Part shown: positions 38,167 through 49,824 of the stretch, piece by piece
Numbering within the stretch: the first letter of the stretch is position 1
Layout of the letters: each line of letters begins with the position of its first letter
Assembly: GCF_030651625.1 (NCBI RefSeq)
Contig: NZ_JAUSCF010000022.1
Location: 124,001 to 188,000 of the forward strand
DNA from: Hydrogenophaga sp.
GTDB lineage: Bacteria; Pseudomonadota; Gammaproteobacteria; Burkholderiales; Burkholderiaceae_C
DNA length: 64,000 nucleotides
Direction: 5' to 3'
Translations under genes and position numbers: made by a program
The notes under the pieces: generated by a model
The model's input: the letters and a program-made list of their open reading frames with translations, nothing else
The model's database searches: none
Told to the model about the DNA's origin: nothing

Positions 38167-39492
38167 TCAAATTGACGATCCGTTCCCCTGCTCGTTGGCA
38201 GCGGCGGCCGCCGCGATGCCCCGCTGCACATTGACCAGGGTCAGCAGGCCCAGGCCCGCCACGAAGAACACCCCCGTCGAGACAATGGCCAGTCGGTGAT
38301 TGCCATCGGTCAGCCAGGTGACCAGGCCATAGGTCATCGGACCGATGATGGCCGACAGACGCACAGCGAACATCCACAGACCGAAGAACTCGGCGCGGCG
38401 CAACTCGGGTGCCAGCACACCGGCCAGCGCACGGCCGGCCGACTGACTGCTGCCCATACACAGCCCGGCGATGATGGCAGCGACCCAGAAAAGGCCGGGC
38501 CCGGTGGCCAATGCGGCCAGCACGATCATGACGATCCAGCCGGCCAGCGTGACGGCCAGGGCCGGCCGGTGACCGATGCCGTCCTGTACATAGCCCCAGG
38601 CAAAGGCGCCCATTGCAGCTGCAATGTTGACCAGAAAGATCAGCATCATGGTCTGGGTCTGCTGAAAGCCCAGCACCTGTTCTGCGTAGACAGCGGCCAG
38701 CGCGATGACCACCGAAATACCGGCCTGGTAGGCCACCGAACAGGCCAGCAAGGCGGAGAAATCCTGAAAGGAGCGCGCCTCACGCCAGGTGCGCTTGAGC
38801 CGAGCCAGCGAGGCCTTCACGCCGGCTTCCTCCGTTGCCTTGACCTGCGGCTGGGCCCGTTCCTTGAGCAGGGCAAAGGTCACCAGGGCCGACGCACCGA
38901 AGATACCGGCGGTGATGAGCATCGTCACCGGCACAAAATGCGAGGCGGGCAAGCCCTGCCCTTGCGCCCAGAGCACATACCAGAGACTCAATCCCAGTGT
39001 GAGCATGCCGCCCAGGTAACCGAAACCCCAGCCCCAGCCCGACACGCTCCCCATGCGGTCCTCGCTCGCCAGCTCGGGCAGAAAGGCAGCGATCAGCGAT
39101 TCGCCATAGGTGTAGAACACGTTGGAGAGGACGATCGCCACCAGCGCCCAGGCCACGTCACCCGGCCCGGCACCGGCCAGCGCGGCGGTGGCCACCACGC
39201 AGCCCAGCGTGGACAGCACCAACAGGCGCTTCTTGGCCGCGCGCAGGTCGGCGTAGGCACCAATGGCGGGCATGGTGAGCATGACGATCAGGCTGGACAC
39301 CGCCAGCGCGCTGGTCCAGGCCAGGGTGCCCCAGGCCTCGCCACCAGCCACCCCGCCCACGAAGTAGGCGCTGAACACCGCGGTCAGAACCACCGTGGTG
39401 TAGCCTGAGTTGGCGAAGTCGTACATGGCCCAGCCAAACACCTCGCGTTTGCGCACACCAGGCTTCAGGGCATTCTGGGGAAACAGGGACAT
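38167..39492 (-). CDS. MFS transporter, UMF1/Atg22-like
   Basis: Integral membrane permease, 441 residues with about 12 predicted helices. The N-terminal MYDFANSGYTTVVL is the hallmark of the UMF1 (Atg22-like) family, followed by the MFS loop GAYADLRAAKKR. Substrates of bacterial members are not well known. It is convergent with the three-domain ligase gene (39 bp between stops) and faces a DUF2132 gene on the other side. Confidence 0.82.
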   Translation of the reverse strand: MSLFPQNALKPGVRKREVFGWAMYDFANSGYTTVVLTAVFSAYFVGGVAGGEAWGTLAWTSALAVSSLIVMLTMPAIGAYADLRAAKKRLLVLSTLGCVVATAALAGAGPGDVAWALVAIVLSNVFYTYGESLIAAFLPELASEDRMGSVSGWGWGFGYLGGMLTLGLSLWYVLWAQGQGLPASHFVPVTMLITAGIFGASALVTFALLKERAQPQVKATEEAGVKASLARLKRTWREARSFQDFSALLACSVAYQAGISVVIALAAVYAEQVLGFQQTQTMMLIFLVNIAAAMGAFAWGYVQDGIGHRPALAVTLAGWIVMIVLAALATGPGLFWVAAIIAGLCMGSSQSAGRALAGVLAPELRRAEFFGLWMFAVRLSAIIGPMTYGLVTWLTDGNHRLAIVSTGVFFVAGLGLLTLVNVQRGIAAAAAANEQGNGSSI

Positions 39493-39636
39493 GACCAGTG
39501 GAGGCGACCAGCGCCGTTGCCGAAACAGGCGACCAGTTTAGAGCCACAGCGGCCAACTGCAGGGCCCACTGCCTATTCCGTCCGAATTGCCCTGCGCATG
39601 GGTCATCCACACTGAAGCGCACCGGAAAGCCCGACA

Positions 39637-39921
39637 ATGTCGAGCATGTCTGACTCTTCACCGACCTCACCCCCAGAAGCATCGGCCAACCAGCCGCGCA
39701 ACCCGCTGCACGGCGTCACGCTCGAACGCATGGTGACCGAACTGGCCGATCACTATGGGTGGGAAGGCCTGGGTCAGCGCATCCCCGTGCGTTGCTTCAC
39801 ACACGAGCCCAGTGTGGGCTCAAGCCTGAAGTTCCTGCGGCGCACGCCGTGGGCGCGTGAGAAAACCGAAAGCCTGTACCTGTTCATGCAGCGCGAAAAC
39901 CGCCGCGCGCAGCGACCCTGA
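39637..39921 (+). CDS. DUF2132 (VF530) family protein
   Basis: 94 residues. After a Ser/Pro-rich leader, the conserved domain has [55 protein letters not shown] residues, the usual DUF2132 pattern. Family members are small, basic helical proteins thought to bind DNA, without a firm function. ATG 39637 has GGAAAG seven bases upstream; ATG 39646 is an alternative. Its stop faces the ACP gene stop 6 bp away. Confidence 0.82.
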   Translation: MSSMSDSSPTSPPEASANQPRNPLHGVTLERMVTELADHYGWEGLGQRIPVRCFTHEPSVGSSLKFLRRTPWAREKTESLYLFMQRENRRAQRP

Positions 39922-39927
39922 GGATTT

Positions 39928-40170
39928 TTAGGCCTCCCCGCCCAGATAGACCTGCATGCCGGCCAGGGTGAACAACCGGGGGTAATCGCTCTCGGGAATG
40001 TTGACTCCGCTGCCCTGGCTCAGGCCGATGATCAGGTTCAGGAAGTCCATGGAGTCGAGATCCAATGCCTCGCGCAGATCTTCATGGTCTGCGACCGTGC
40101 CCAAATCGGCTTCGGGGGCGATGCCGGCGAGCACGTCGCTGGCCAGTTGGCGGATGTCTTCGGGTGTCAT
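39928..40170 (-). CDS. free acyl carrier protein
   Basis: 80-residue carrier protein. The phosphopantetheine site is LDLDSMDFLNLI, with Ser39 and DSM where housekeeping AcpP has DSL. It is divergent from AcpP in charge pattern (long acidic N-half, LSQGSGVNIPESDYPRL). It is the last gene of the nfeD-slipin-acs-E1 alpha-E1 beta-E2 operon, 21 bp after the E2 stop, and thus likely works with those enzymes. A dedicated phosphopantetheinyl transferase is not in the window. Confidence 0.85.
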   Translation of the reverse strand: MTPEDIRQLASDVLAGIAPEADLGTVADHEDLREALDLDSMDFLNLIIGLSQGSGVNIPESDYPRLFTLAGMQVYLGGEA

Positions 40171-40191
40171 GGCGTGTGTCGCGAGGTGAGA

Positions 40192-41421
40192 TCAGAGTTG
40201 GTCGGGTTGTTGCAGGTTCTGGGCGATGGCGGCGAGCAGCTGGCTGCCCAGGTGCCCGTCGCTGGTGCGGTGGTCGGCCGCCAGACTGCAGTGCACCAGC
40301 GGTCGCATGGCAAGTGTCTGGCCCACCACCCAGGGACGTTGCACCACACGTCCGAAGCCGACGATGGCAACCTGCGGCGGGTAGATCACACCTTGCACGC
40401 GTTCGGCACCCCGGTCGCCGAGGTTGGTGACGGTGATGGTCGGATCGGTCATTTCGGAACTGCGAAGACCACCGGCGCGCGCACGCTGCACCAGGTCTCG
40501 CAGGGCCGCCATCAGGGCTGGCAGACCGAGCCGATCGGCATGGTGGATGGCGGGCGCCACCAAACCGCCACCACGCAGGGCAATCGCCCAGCCGACGTGA
40601 ATGTCCGGGACCGGCTCAAAGCGACCGTCGATGCAAAAACCGTTGAGTTGGGGCGCGGCCTTGAGGGCCACCGCCACCGCCTTGAGCATGAGCACCGCTG
40701 GCAGCAGTCGTTCCGTGGGTGGGCGGTCGCGGTTGAAGGCCTCGATCCAGTCGGTGGCCGGGCCGAAATCGATGGCCTCTTCCAGATAGTAGTGCGGGAT
40801 TTCGCGCTTGGAACGTGCCATGGCGGCCGCGATGGCCTGGCGCATCTGTGTCGGGTCAAAGCCGCTTGGCCGGGTTCGTGGCGCGGTGACTGCCGCAGCA
40901 GACTGGGTCACCGGCACCGCGGCAGCCAGCGCGATGGCCCGTTCGACATCGGCACAGATCACCGCCCCGTCGGCGCCATGGCCTTGCAGCGTGTCGGGGT
41001 TCAGGCCTTGCGTCTGTGCCAGATGTCGAGCCGCAGGACTCACGCGGGTACGCAGCGGGCGGGACACCGGCTGCGCGGCTGGCAAAGGAGGTGCGATGCC
41101 TGCCTTCGGAACTCTGGCAGCGGCTTTGGCCCGAACGGACGCAAAAGGGCCTCTCGCCACTGGCCCTTCCTTGACCATGTCGCCCTCGCCTGCCTGCTGC
41201 ACACGGGCGAGCACGGCGCCCACCTGCAGCGACTCGCCCAGCGGCGCCAGATCATCAATCACGCCGTTCAGGAAACACTCGACGTCGATGGCGCCCTTGT
41301 GGGTTTCGACCACAGCCACCACATCGCCCGGCTTGACCCGGTCACCCGGCTTGACCAGCCACTGCACCACCTTGCCAGACTCCATGTCGGCGCCAAGGGC
41401 CGGCATCGTGAAATCGGCCAT
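40192..41421 (-). CDS. 2-oxoacid dehydrogenase E2 component (lipoyl acyltransferase)
   Basis: 409 residues. One N-terminal lipoyl domain with the modified Lys42 in ETHKGAI, rather than the usual SDKA; a peripheral-subunit-binding segment around 125-160 ([23 protein letters not shown]); and a C-terminal catalytic domain with the active-site motif DHRTSDG. It has no E3 gene in its own operon, so LpdA from the aceE operon (59.8 kb) may serve both. E1 beta overlaps closely upstream (2 bp gap), and a free ACP follows. The acyl acceptor could be CoA or, speculatively, the ACP. Confidence 0.88.
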   Translation of the reverse strand: MADFTMPALGADMESGKVVQWLVKPGDRVKPGDVVAVVETHKGAIDVECFLNGVIDDLAPLGESLQVGAVLARVQQAGEGDMVKEGPVARGPFASVRAKAAARVPKAGIAPPLPAAQPVSRPLRTRVSPAARHLAQTQGLNPDTLQGHGADGAVICADVERAIALAAAVPVTQSAAAVTAPRTRPSGFDPTQMRQAIAAAMARSKREIPHYYLEEAIDFGPATDWIEAFNRDRPPTERLLPAVLMLKAVAVALKAAPQLNGFCIDGRFEPVPDIHVGWAIALRGGGLVAPAIHHADRLGLPALMAALRDLVQRARAGGLRSSEMTDPTITVTNLGDRGAERVQGVIYPPQVAIVGFGRVVQRPWVVGQTLAMRPLVHCSLAADHRTSDGHLGSQLLAAIAQNLQQPDQL

Positions 41422-41423
41422 GC

Positions 41424-42416
41424 TCAGCTCCTGACCGGCACGATGGACCGCACGGCCGCCAGGATGCCATCGACCGATGGCAATGCGGCATCTTCCATGT
41501 GCTGCGCATAGGGCACTGGCACCTCGCGGCTGCAGACGCGGCGAACCGGTGCGTCCAGCTCGTACAGCGCGTCTTCGGCCAGGCGCGCCGCGATCTCGGC
41601 CGAGACCGAGCCGCTTTTCCAGCCTTCGTCCACGATGACCACGCGACGTGTCCGACAGACCGAGGCCACCACCGTTTCCATGTCCAGCGGGCGCAGCACG
41701 CGCAGGTCGATCACCTCGGCCTCTATGCCCTCCCTGGCCAGGGCGTCAGCCGCGGTCTGGCACTTGGGCAGGCTGTTGCCATAAGTCACCAGGGACACGT
41801 CGCGTCCGTCCCGGCGAACACGGGCCCGTGCGATATCCACCGCCTGCACGGCCGGGTCCAGATCGCCTTCGGTGTTGTAGAGCACAACGTGCTCGAAGAC
41901 CAGCACCGGATTGGGATCGGCCAGGGCGGCCGCCAGCATGAAGCGGGCGTCTTCCACCGTGGCCGGCGCCAGCACCTTCAGGCCGGGGATGTGGGCGTAC
42001 CAGCCCTCCAGACTGTGCGAGTGCTGGGCCGCCAGTTGCCGCCCCCCTCCGGTGGCCATGCGAATGACCAGCGGCACCGCGAACTGTCCGCCGGTCATGT
42101 GCGGCAGGGTCGCCGCGTTGTTCATGATCTGGTCCAGCGCCAGCAGGCTGAAATTGCAGGTCATGATCTCGACGATGGGTCGCAGGCCCGCCAGCGCGGC
42201 GCCAATGCCGATGCCGGTGAAGGCGTTCTCCGCCAGTGGGGTGTCGATGATGCGTTCAGGACCGAACTCTTCGAGCAGGCCTTTGGTCACGGCGTAGCAG
42301 CCGCCGTAACGGCCCACGTCTTCGCCCATCACAAAAGCGCGCGGATCGGTGGTCAGGGCATCGCGGATGGCCTGTCGGCAGGCCTCGCGGTAGGTCATAC
42401 GCTGCGAGGTGTTCAC
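41424..42416 (-). CDS. 2-oxoacid dehydrogenase E1 beta subunit
   Basis: 330-residue transketolase-like subunit. Motifs: [12 protein letters not shown] at the N-terminus, the Glu-containing [49 protein letters not shown] and [14 protein letters not shown]. It pairs with the upstream E1 alpha. The start is GTG 42416, seven bases after GGAGG; that ribosome site is inside a 60-bp repeat unit. The frame remains open to GTG 42440 through repeat sequence, and ATG 42398 is another option. Confidence 0.88.
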   Translation of the reverse strand: MNTSQRMTYREACRQAIRDALTTDPRAFVMGEDVGRYGGCYAVTKGLLEEFGPERIIDTPLAENAFTGIGIGAALAGLRPIVEIMTCNFSLLALDQIMNNAATLPHMTGGQFAVPLVIRMATGGGRQLAAQHSHSLEGWYAHIPGLKVLAPATVEDARFMLAAALADPNPVLVFEHVVLYNTEGDLDPAVQAVDIARARVRRDGRDVSLVTYGNSLPKCQTAADALAREGIEAEVIDLRVLRPLDMETVVASVCRTRRVVIVDEGWKSGSVSAEIAARLAEDALYELDAPVRRVCSREVPVPYAQHMEDAALPSVDGILAAVRSIVPVRS

Positions 42417-42420
42417 CGGG

Positions 42421-42545
42421 CTACCCTCCGTGCTTTGCACTGCGGGGCTGAGCGCCTTCGGAGTGGCCGTGCGGCGCTCACTGGACTACCCTCCGTGCTA
42501 CGCCCTGCGGGGCTGAGCGCCTTCGGAGCGGCCGTGCGGCGCTCA
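42421..42545 (-). repeat. 60-bp tandem repeat between E1 alpha and E1 beta
   Basis: Two direct copies, 42421-42480 and 42486-42545, 56 of 60 positions identical. Each holds GAGCGCC...GGCGCTC hairpin arms and the minus-strand ribosome-site-like GGAGG. The E1 alpha stop codon (42543-42545) is in the last 3 bp of one copy; the E1 beta ribosome site is in the other. Confidence 0.9.
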
Positions 42546-43549
42546 TGACCTCACCTCCGTGCCCTGCTCCTGCACCACGCTGTCCATCAGCACAAAGCGC
42601 TCCAGCTCGTCGAGAGGCTCCAGGTTGCCCGCCTCGGCAAAGGCCACAGCATCGTCGATCTCTGCAGCCACCTCGGCTTCGATCGCCTGCAGCTGTTCGT
42701 CGGTGATCTGGTGGTTGTCGAGCATCCAGCGGCGCAGGCGCTCGATGGGGTCGATCTGCCGCCAGTCGTCGATCTCGTCGCGGCTGCGGTAAGCCTGGGT
42801 GTCGAACATCGAGTGGGCCCGGAAGCGGTAGGTCCGCGCTTCCAGAAGGAACGGACCCTCCCCCTGGCGGATGTGCGCGACCGCGCGATGCGCGGCGGCT
42901 TCCATCTGCACCGGGTCCATGCCATCGACCTGCTCGGCGGGCATGCGGTAGGCCGCTGCCTTGCGCCAGATATCGGTTTCCGCATCCGACTGGGCCAACG
43001 GCACACCCATCGCATACAGGTTGTTCTCACAGACAAAGAGCACCGGCAGCCTCCACAGCTGCGCCAGGTTCATGGTCTCGTGAAACACACCCTCGCCCAC
43101 GGCGCCCTCACCGAAGAAACAGGCGGTCACTGCGCCTGGCCGCAGGCGCTGGTCGGCCATGGCAATGCCGGCCGCCAGTGGAAGGCCACCGCCCACGATG
43201 GCATTACCGCCATAGAAACGGTGCTCGCAGCTGAAAAGGTGCATGGAGCCGCCACGGCCGCGGCAGCAGCCTTCCACCTTGCCCAGCATCTCGGCCATCA
43301 GTGGCCGCATGGGCACACCATGCGCAAGGGCCTGGCCGTGTTCGCGATAGGTGGCCACGATGGCATCACGGGGCTCCAGGGCAGCGGCCACGCCCACCGC
43401 TACCGCCTCTTCGCCGTCGTACAGGTGCAGAAAGCCCCGGATCTTCTGCGCCTGGTAGAGCTCAACGCATTTGGCCTCGAAGCGGCGGATGCGCAGCATC
43501 TGGTGCCACAGGTGGTGCAGGTGGGCCCGGTCGAGATGGATCTTGCTGG

Positions 43550-43553
<4 letters not shown>
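42543..43553 (-). CDS. 2-oxoacid dehydrogenase E1 alpha subunit
   Basis: 336-residue thiamine-diphosphate subunit. The TPP-binding motif spans [20 protein letters not shown] to NN, and the phosphorylation-loop-like region is RFRAHSMFD. The N-terminal [15 protein letters not shown] and [15 protein letters not shown] are typical of pyruvate/acetoin-type E1 alpha. Start overlaps the acetyl-CoA-synthetase-like stop by 4 bp (ATGA), so the genes are coupled. Whether the substrate is pyruvate, acetoin or a branched 2-oxoacid cannot be decided; aceE already supplies a separate pyruvate dehydrogenase of the homodimeric type. Confidence 0.88.
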
Positions 43554-45331
<1,778 letters not shown>

Positions 45332-45334
45332 GCC

Positions 45335-46126
45335 TCAATCCTCCGGCTTCGAAGGTGCCTGCACGCCCGGTGGTTTGTCCAGCAGACGCCCCAGCAGGTC
45401 CATGGGCAGCGGGAACACGATGGTGGACGCCCGATCGCCGGCCACCTGGGTCATGGTCTGCAAATACCGCAGTTGCATGGCCTCAGGCTGCCGGGCCAGC
45501 ATCTGCGCCGCCTCCAGCAGCGATACCGCGGCCTGCTTTTCACCTTCGGCGTGGATCACCTTGGCGCGCCGCTCACGCTCGGCCTCGGCCTGGCGCGCAA
45601 TCGCGCGCACCATCGACTCGTTCAGGTCGATGTGCTTGATCTCCACGTTCGTGACCTTGATGCCCCAGGCATCTGTCTGTGCATCCAGAATCTGCTGCAC
45701 GTCCAGGTTCAGCCGTTCGCGTTCGGCCAGCATCTCGTCGAGTTCGTGCTTGCCCAGCACCACCCGCAAGGTGGTCTGTGCCAGCTGGCTGGTCGCCATC
45801 AGGAAGTTCTCGACCTGGATGATGGCCTTCTGCGGATCGATCACCCGGAAGAAAACCACCGCATTGACCTTGACCGAGACGTTGTCGCGCGAGATCACGT
45901 CCTGCGGTTCCACGTCCATGGTCACCACACGCAAATCAACCCGCACCATCTGCTGCAGACCCGGCACCACGATCACCAGACCGGGCCCCTTGACCTTCCA
46001 GAAGCGACCGAGCTGGAACACCACGCCACGTTCGTACTCTCGCAGGATGCGGATCGAGGCACCCAGAAGCACCAGAACCACCGGCAGCAGGATGCCCCCG
46101 AGTCCAATGTTGAAATCCAGCATCAT
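45335..46126 (-). CDS. slipin (SPFH-domain membrane protein)
   Basis: 263 residues. N-terminal membrane hairpin ([17 protein letters not shown]), then the SPFH/band-7 domain with [22 protein letters not shown] and [22 protein letters not shown], the usual slipin pattern, ending in a charged helical oligomerisation region. Slipins form membrane scaffold assemblies and pair with NfeD proteases, as here: its start overlaps the NfeD stop by 4 bp (ATGA). Confidence 0.9.
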   Translation of the reverse strand: MMLDFNIGLGGILLPVVLVLLGASIRILREYERGVVFQLGRFWKVKGPGLVIVVPGLQQMVRVDLRVVTMDVEPQDVISRDNVSVKVNAVVFFRVIDPQKAIIQVENFLMATSQLAQTTLRVVLGKHELDEMLAERERLNLDVQQILDAQTDAWGIKVTNVEIKHIDLNESMVRAIARQAEAERERRAKVIHAEGEKQAAVSLLEAAQMLARQPEAMQLRYLQTMTQVAGDRASTIVFPLPMDLLGRLLDKPPGVQAPSKPED

Positions 46127-47577
46127 GCGTTCTCCTTGTGTGACTGCACCGATTGATCGTCCGGGGGTTCCACGTGCAGCACCAATCCTTCGACTGCCCG
46201 CACGCGAATGGCTTGCCCAAGGGTCAACGGGTGCTCACCGGCCACCTGCCAGCGCTCGCCCTGCACCTGAGCCCAGGCTCTGGGACCATCCACTGCCGTG
46301 ACCCGGCCTGTGGCCCCCACCAGGGCTTCACTGCCGCTGACCACCCGTGCCCGGCGGGCCCGCAGAGCCATGCTTCCACCCAGCAGGACGGCCGCAGCCG
46401 AAGTGAGCGAAATGCCAAACAGCAGCGGCAAGGGGATCCCGACCCCAGGCACATCGCTGTCGAACAGCAGCAAGCCCCCGGCCATGAAGGCGATCACGCC
46501 GCCCACGCCCAGCACGCCGAACGCCGGTGTCAGGAGTTCGGCTGCCAGCAAGGCAAACCCCAACAGGATCAGGGCCAGCGCCGCGTAGTTGACCGGCAGC
46601 AACTGCAGCGCGAACATGGCCAGCAACAGACAGATCGCACCCAGCGTGCCCGGAATCCCGAAGCCCGGCGACGAAAATTCGAACATCAGCCCATAGACAC
46701 CGATCATCAGGAGAATGAGCGCGAAGCTGGGGTTGGCAATGACACCGAGCAGCCGGTGCCGCCAGTCAGGCGGCTGCATGACCACGGCCAGACCGGTGGT
46801 GGCCAGTTTCAGCTCACCGCTGGCGGTGCGCACCGTGCGGCCATCGATCTGCGCCAGCAAGTCGGCCAGGTCCCGTGCCACCAGGTCGATCACACCCTGC
46901 TCCAGCGCCTCGGCCGCTGTCAGGCTGACGGCTTCGCGCACGGCCCGTTCGGCCCATTCGGCATTGCGTCCGTGCTCTTTGGCCAGCCCACGAATGAACG
47001 CTGCGGCATCGTTGACCTGCTTGGCGGTCATGGCATCGGCCGGGGCTGCTGGTGCGGACTCGTTTTTGTTCTCACCTTCCTTGCCGACACCTGCCGGGGC
47101 CGGTTCGCGGACAGGCTGCGGCACACCCGGCATGCCGATGGCCACTGGCGTGGCAGCACCCAGCGTGGTGGCCGGTGCCATGGCCGCCACGTGGCTGGCG
47201 TACAGGATGTAGGTGCCGGCGCTGGCGGCGCGTGCCCCTGCAGGTGTCACGTAAGTCACCACCGGCACCGATGAGGCCATGATGGCCTGGATGATGTGCC
47301 GCATTGAAAGGTCCAGCCCGCCGGGCGTGTCCATTTGCAGGACCAGCAGGGGAGCGCCGTCGCTGGCCGCCTGTGCAATGCCTCGCACCACATAGTCGGC
47401 GCTGGCCGGGCCAATGGCGCCATCCACCGTCAGCACGGGCACGATGGCGGCTCTGGCGGGCACCGAAGCCACCACCGCCAGACCGAGCAGAAACGCGAAC
47501 AGTCGGGCCGTCAGCAGGCACCAGAACGGGCCTCCCTTTTGACGGGATGCAGAAGCGATAAAGGGACCGTGGCGCAA
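46123..47577 (-). CDS. NfeD-family membrane protease (long form)
   Basis: 484 residues. A signal/membrane segment at about 22-43; a ClpP-like serine protease domain with the nucleophile in [10 protein letters not shown] and a Lys further on; four or five membrane helices at about 270-405 and a C-terminal OB-fold NfeD domain ([11 protein letters not shown]). Long NfeD proteins cleave the C-terminus of slipin/stomatin partners in archaea. The start is TTG 47577 with AGGAG seven bases upstream. It heads the operon reaching the free ACP gene. Confidence 0.88.
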   Translation of the reverse strand: MRHGPFIASASRQKGGPFWCLLTARLFAFLLGLAVVASVPARAAIVPVLTVDGAIGPASADYVVRGIAQAASDGAPLLVLQMDTPGGLDLSMRHIIQAIMASSVPVVTYVTPAGARAASAGTYILYASHVAAMAPATTLGAATPVAIGMPGVPQPVREPAPAGVGKEGENKNESAPAAPADAMTAKQVNDAAAFIRGLAKEHGRNAEWAERAVREAVSLTAAEALEQGVIDLVARDLADLLAQIDGRTVRTASGELKLATTGLAVVMQPPDWRHRLLGVIANPSFALILLMIGVYGLMFEFSSPGFGIPGTLGAICLLLAMFALQLLPVNYAALALILLGFALLAAELLTPAFGVLGVGGVIAFMAGGLLLFDSDVPGVGIPLPLLFGISLTSAAAVLLGGSMALRARRARVVSGSEALVGATGRVTAVDGPRAWAQVQGERWQVAGEHPLTLGQAIRVRAVEGLVLHVEPPDDQSVQSHKENA

Positions 47578-47703
47578 GACCTGTCTCCTGTCTCCGGGTC
47601 TGGCGAAAGCTCCAGAACCCTCTGTTCAGGCACATGGTCCCCAATCAAACGTGGCTTGTCCAGTCCACTGCCTGATCAATCGGTCTAAAACTGACCCACA
47701 TCA

Positions 47704-47748
47704 AGAAACGGGCCGCCGAAGGGCCGCCGAGGCACCGCGGGCGGCCCG
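47704..47748 (-). terminator. intrinsic terminator after the Old Yellow Enzyme gene
   Basis: Stem CGGGCCGCC (47709-47717) and GGCGGCCCG (47740-47748), with an alternative pairing through 47721-47728, followed on the minus strand by TTTCTT. It lies 17 bp after the nemA-like stop. Confidence 0.65.
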
Positions 47749-47765
47749 CAATTCCGCGCAATGCG

Positions 47766-48866
47766 TCAGGCCAGCGCCGGATAGTCTGTGTAGCCCTGTT
47801 CGCCACCTCCGTAGAAGGTGTTGCGGTCGGGCGTGTTGAAGGGTCCGCCGCGCCGCAGGCGTTCGACAAGGTCGGGGTTGGCGATGAAGGACTTGCCAAA
47901 GGCGACGAGGTCGGCACCGTCTTTCAAGGCCTGCTCAGCCAGTGAAAGGTCGTAACCGTTGTTGACCATCCAGGCGGCCTTTCCCCCGGCGGCGCGGTAG
48001 GCGGCCCGCAGCGCGGCGTAGTCGAATGGACGATCGGCAATTTCTCGCGGGCCACCGGTGGCACCTTCAATCAGGTGCAGGTAGGCCAGGTTCATGGGTG
48101 CGAGCTGGCGGACCACGTGATCGAACAACGGCTGGGGATCGGCATCCACCACATCATTGGCCGGCGTCACCGGCGAAAGGCGGATGCCGGTGCGTCCTCC
48201 GCCGATGGCATCGGTGACGGCCTTCACCACCTCGATCAGCAGACGGGCACGGTCTTCGATGCTTCCGCCATAGGCGTCGGTGCGATGGTTGCTGCCGGTC
48301 TTGAGGAACTGGTCGATCAGGTAACCGTTGGCCGCGTGAATTTCCACGCCGTCGAAACCGGCTTCCACGGCGTTGAGCGCAGCCTGACGGAAGTCCTTCA
48401 CGATGCCGGGCAGTTCGTCCAGTGCCAGAGCGCGAGGCTCCGAGGTGTCCACGAAGGTGGGCACGCCATCCACGATCAGCACGGTCTTTGTCTGGGCACG
48501 AATGGCCGAGGGCGCCACAGGTGCGCCACCCCCGGGCTGCAAATCGTTGTGCGACACACGGCCCACATGCCAGAGCTGCACGACGATCTTGCCGCCTGCA
48601 TCGTGGACGGACTTGGTGACGATCTGCCAGCCTGCAATTTGTTCGGGTGCGTACAGGCCAGGCACATCGGCATAGCCCTGACCTTGATGACTCACCGGGG
48701 TGGCTTCGGTAACCAGCAGGCCAGCGGTGGCCCGCTGGCTGTAGTAGGTGGCCATCAGGGGCGTGGGCACGGCGCCGGGCGCACGGTTGCGGGTCAGGGG
48801 CGCCATCACGACGCGGTTGGCCAGTTGCAGGTCGCCAACGGCGACCGGTTCAAACAAGGTAGACAT
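47766..48866 (-). CDS. nemA: Old Yellow Enzyme family alkene reductase
   Basis: FMN ene-reductase, 366 residues. Typical elements: NRVVMAPLTRNRA, QLWHVGRVSH (substrate/FMN region), the HAANGYLIDQFLK segment with the His-Asn pair that binds the activating group, and YGGSIEDRARLL. Such enzymes reduce activated C=C bonds, N-ethylmaleimide and nitrate esters; the native substrate is unknown. It is monocistronic or follows the phosphorylase pair; the terminator lies behind it. Confidence 0.9.
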   Translation of the reverse strand: MSTLFEPVAVGDLQLANRVVMAPLTRNRAPGAVPTPLMATYYSQRATAGLLVTEATPVSHQGQGYADVPGLYAPEQIAGWQIVTKSVHDAGGKIVVQLWHVGRVSHNDLQPGGGAPVAPSAIRAQTKTVLIVDGVPTFVDTSEPRALALDELPGIVKDFRQAALNAVEAGFDGVEIHAANGYLIDQFLKTGSNHRTDAYGGSIEDRARLLIEVVKAVTDAIGGGRTGIRLSPVTPANDVVDADPQPLFDHVVRQLAPMNLAYLHLIEGATGGPREIADRPFDYAALRAAYRAAGGKAAWMVNNGYDLSLAEQALKDGADLVAFGKSFIANPDLVERLRRGGPFNTPDRNTFYGGGEQGYTDYPALA

Positions 48867-48909
48867 GAAATAGGAGCCTGGTGAACGGAAAGCCGCGATT
48901 GTGGGCTTT

Positions 48910-49824
48910 TCAGCCCCGGCGGGCCTGCAGGTCGCACAAAGCCCCGGCGATCGCCGGGACGATGCTCACAGCGTTGCTGGCATGGGCCACGCAGTCCGTG
49001 CTCCAGACCGCCCCCGCACCGGCGGCTCGCACCCGCGCGAGCGCGTCCGATGCAAACAGGGCGTGTGTCACCGCCACGTCGACCGACGCAGCTCCCGCAG
49101 AGCGCAGCAACTCGATGGCTCGCACCAGCGTATGGCCGGAGCTGGCCATGTCATCAATCAGCACCACGGCCCGCCCCGCCACAGACAGCGCCGGAAGCTC
49201 GATATCCACATCCCGGTCACCATGGCGCGTCTTTCGGCACACCGCATGATCCCAGCCATGGCGCTGCGCGGCCACGGCCACCCATTGCAGCGCCTCTTCG
49301 TCCGGGCCCATCAGCAGCACATCGTGGCGATGTGCTGCGATGTGGTCGGCCAACAGCGGCGCGCCGCTGAGCACGATGGCATCGGGTACCGGGATGGCTT
49401 CTTCGAGGGTGGCCACGCGGTGCAGGTGCGGATCGACCGTGATCACGGCATCGAACAGGCTGGCCAGAAAACCGCCCACGATGCGCTGGCTGACGGCCTC
49501 TCCCGGTCGAAAGGCGATGTCTTGCCGCATGTAGGCCAGATAAGGTGCCACCAGCGTGAGGTGTTTCGCACCCAGCTCGCGAGCCGTGCGTGCGGCGATC
49601 AAGAGCTCAACCAGCTTTTCATTGGGCTGATGAAGACTGCGCCACAGCACCACACGATTCGGTAGCGCTTCGGGCAGCCGCAGGCGCAATTCGCCATCAG
49701 GAAAGCGATGCCGCTCGATCACGGCACACAACAAATCCGCCTGATCGGCGGCCGACTGTGCCATGGCATGTTCATCGTCGAAACACAGCAGGCACCCCCC
49801 CGCATTGACCCGAGCATCGTTCAT
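48910..49824 (-). CDS. ribose-phosphate pyrophosphokinase-like protein
   Basis: 304-residue PRPP-synthetase-fold protein, divergent from housekeeping Prs. FPDGELRLRL, APYLAYMRQDIAF with the ATP-binding Arg-Gln, VDPHLH and the PRPP loop VVLIDDMASSGHTL are all present, similar to archaeal-type enzymes. Its ATG overlaps the stop of the phosphorylase by one base (TGATG), so the pair is translationally coupled. It may produce PRPP from ribose 5-phosphate or process the sugar phosphate released by its partner; the second is inference. Confidence 0.8.
   Translation of the reverse strand: MNDARVNAGGCLLCFDDEHAMAQSAADQADLLCAVIERHRFPDGELRLRLPEALPNRVVLWRSLHQPNEKLVELLIAARTARELGAKHLTLVAPYLAYMRQDIAFRPGEAVSQRIVGGFLASLFDAVITVDPHLHRVATLEEAIPVPDAIVLSGAPLLADHIAAHRHDVLLMGPDEEALQWVAVAAQRHGWDHAVCRKTRHGDRDVDIELPALSVAGRAVVLIDDMASSGHTLVRAIELLRSAGAASVDVAVTHALFASDALARVRAAGAGAVWSTDCVAHASNAVSIVPAIAGALCDLQARRG

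Noticed and set aside
42421-42545. Possible CRISPR array
   Set aside because: Only two 60-bp direct copies separated by 5 bp, no spacers of unique sequence and no cas genes.
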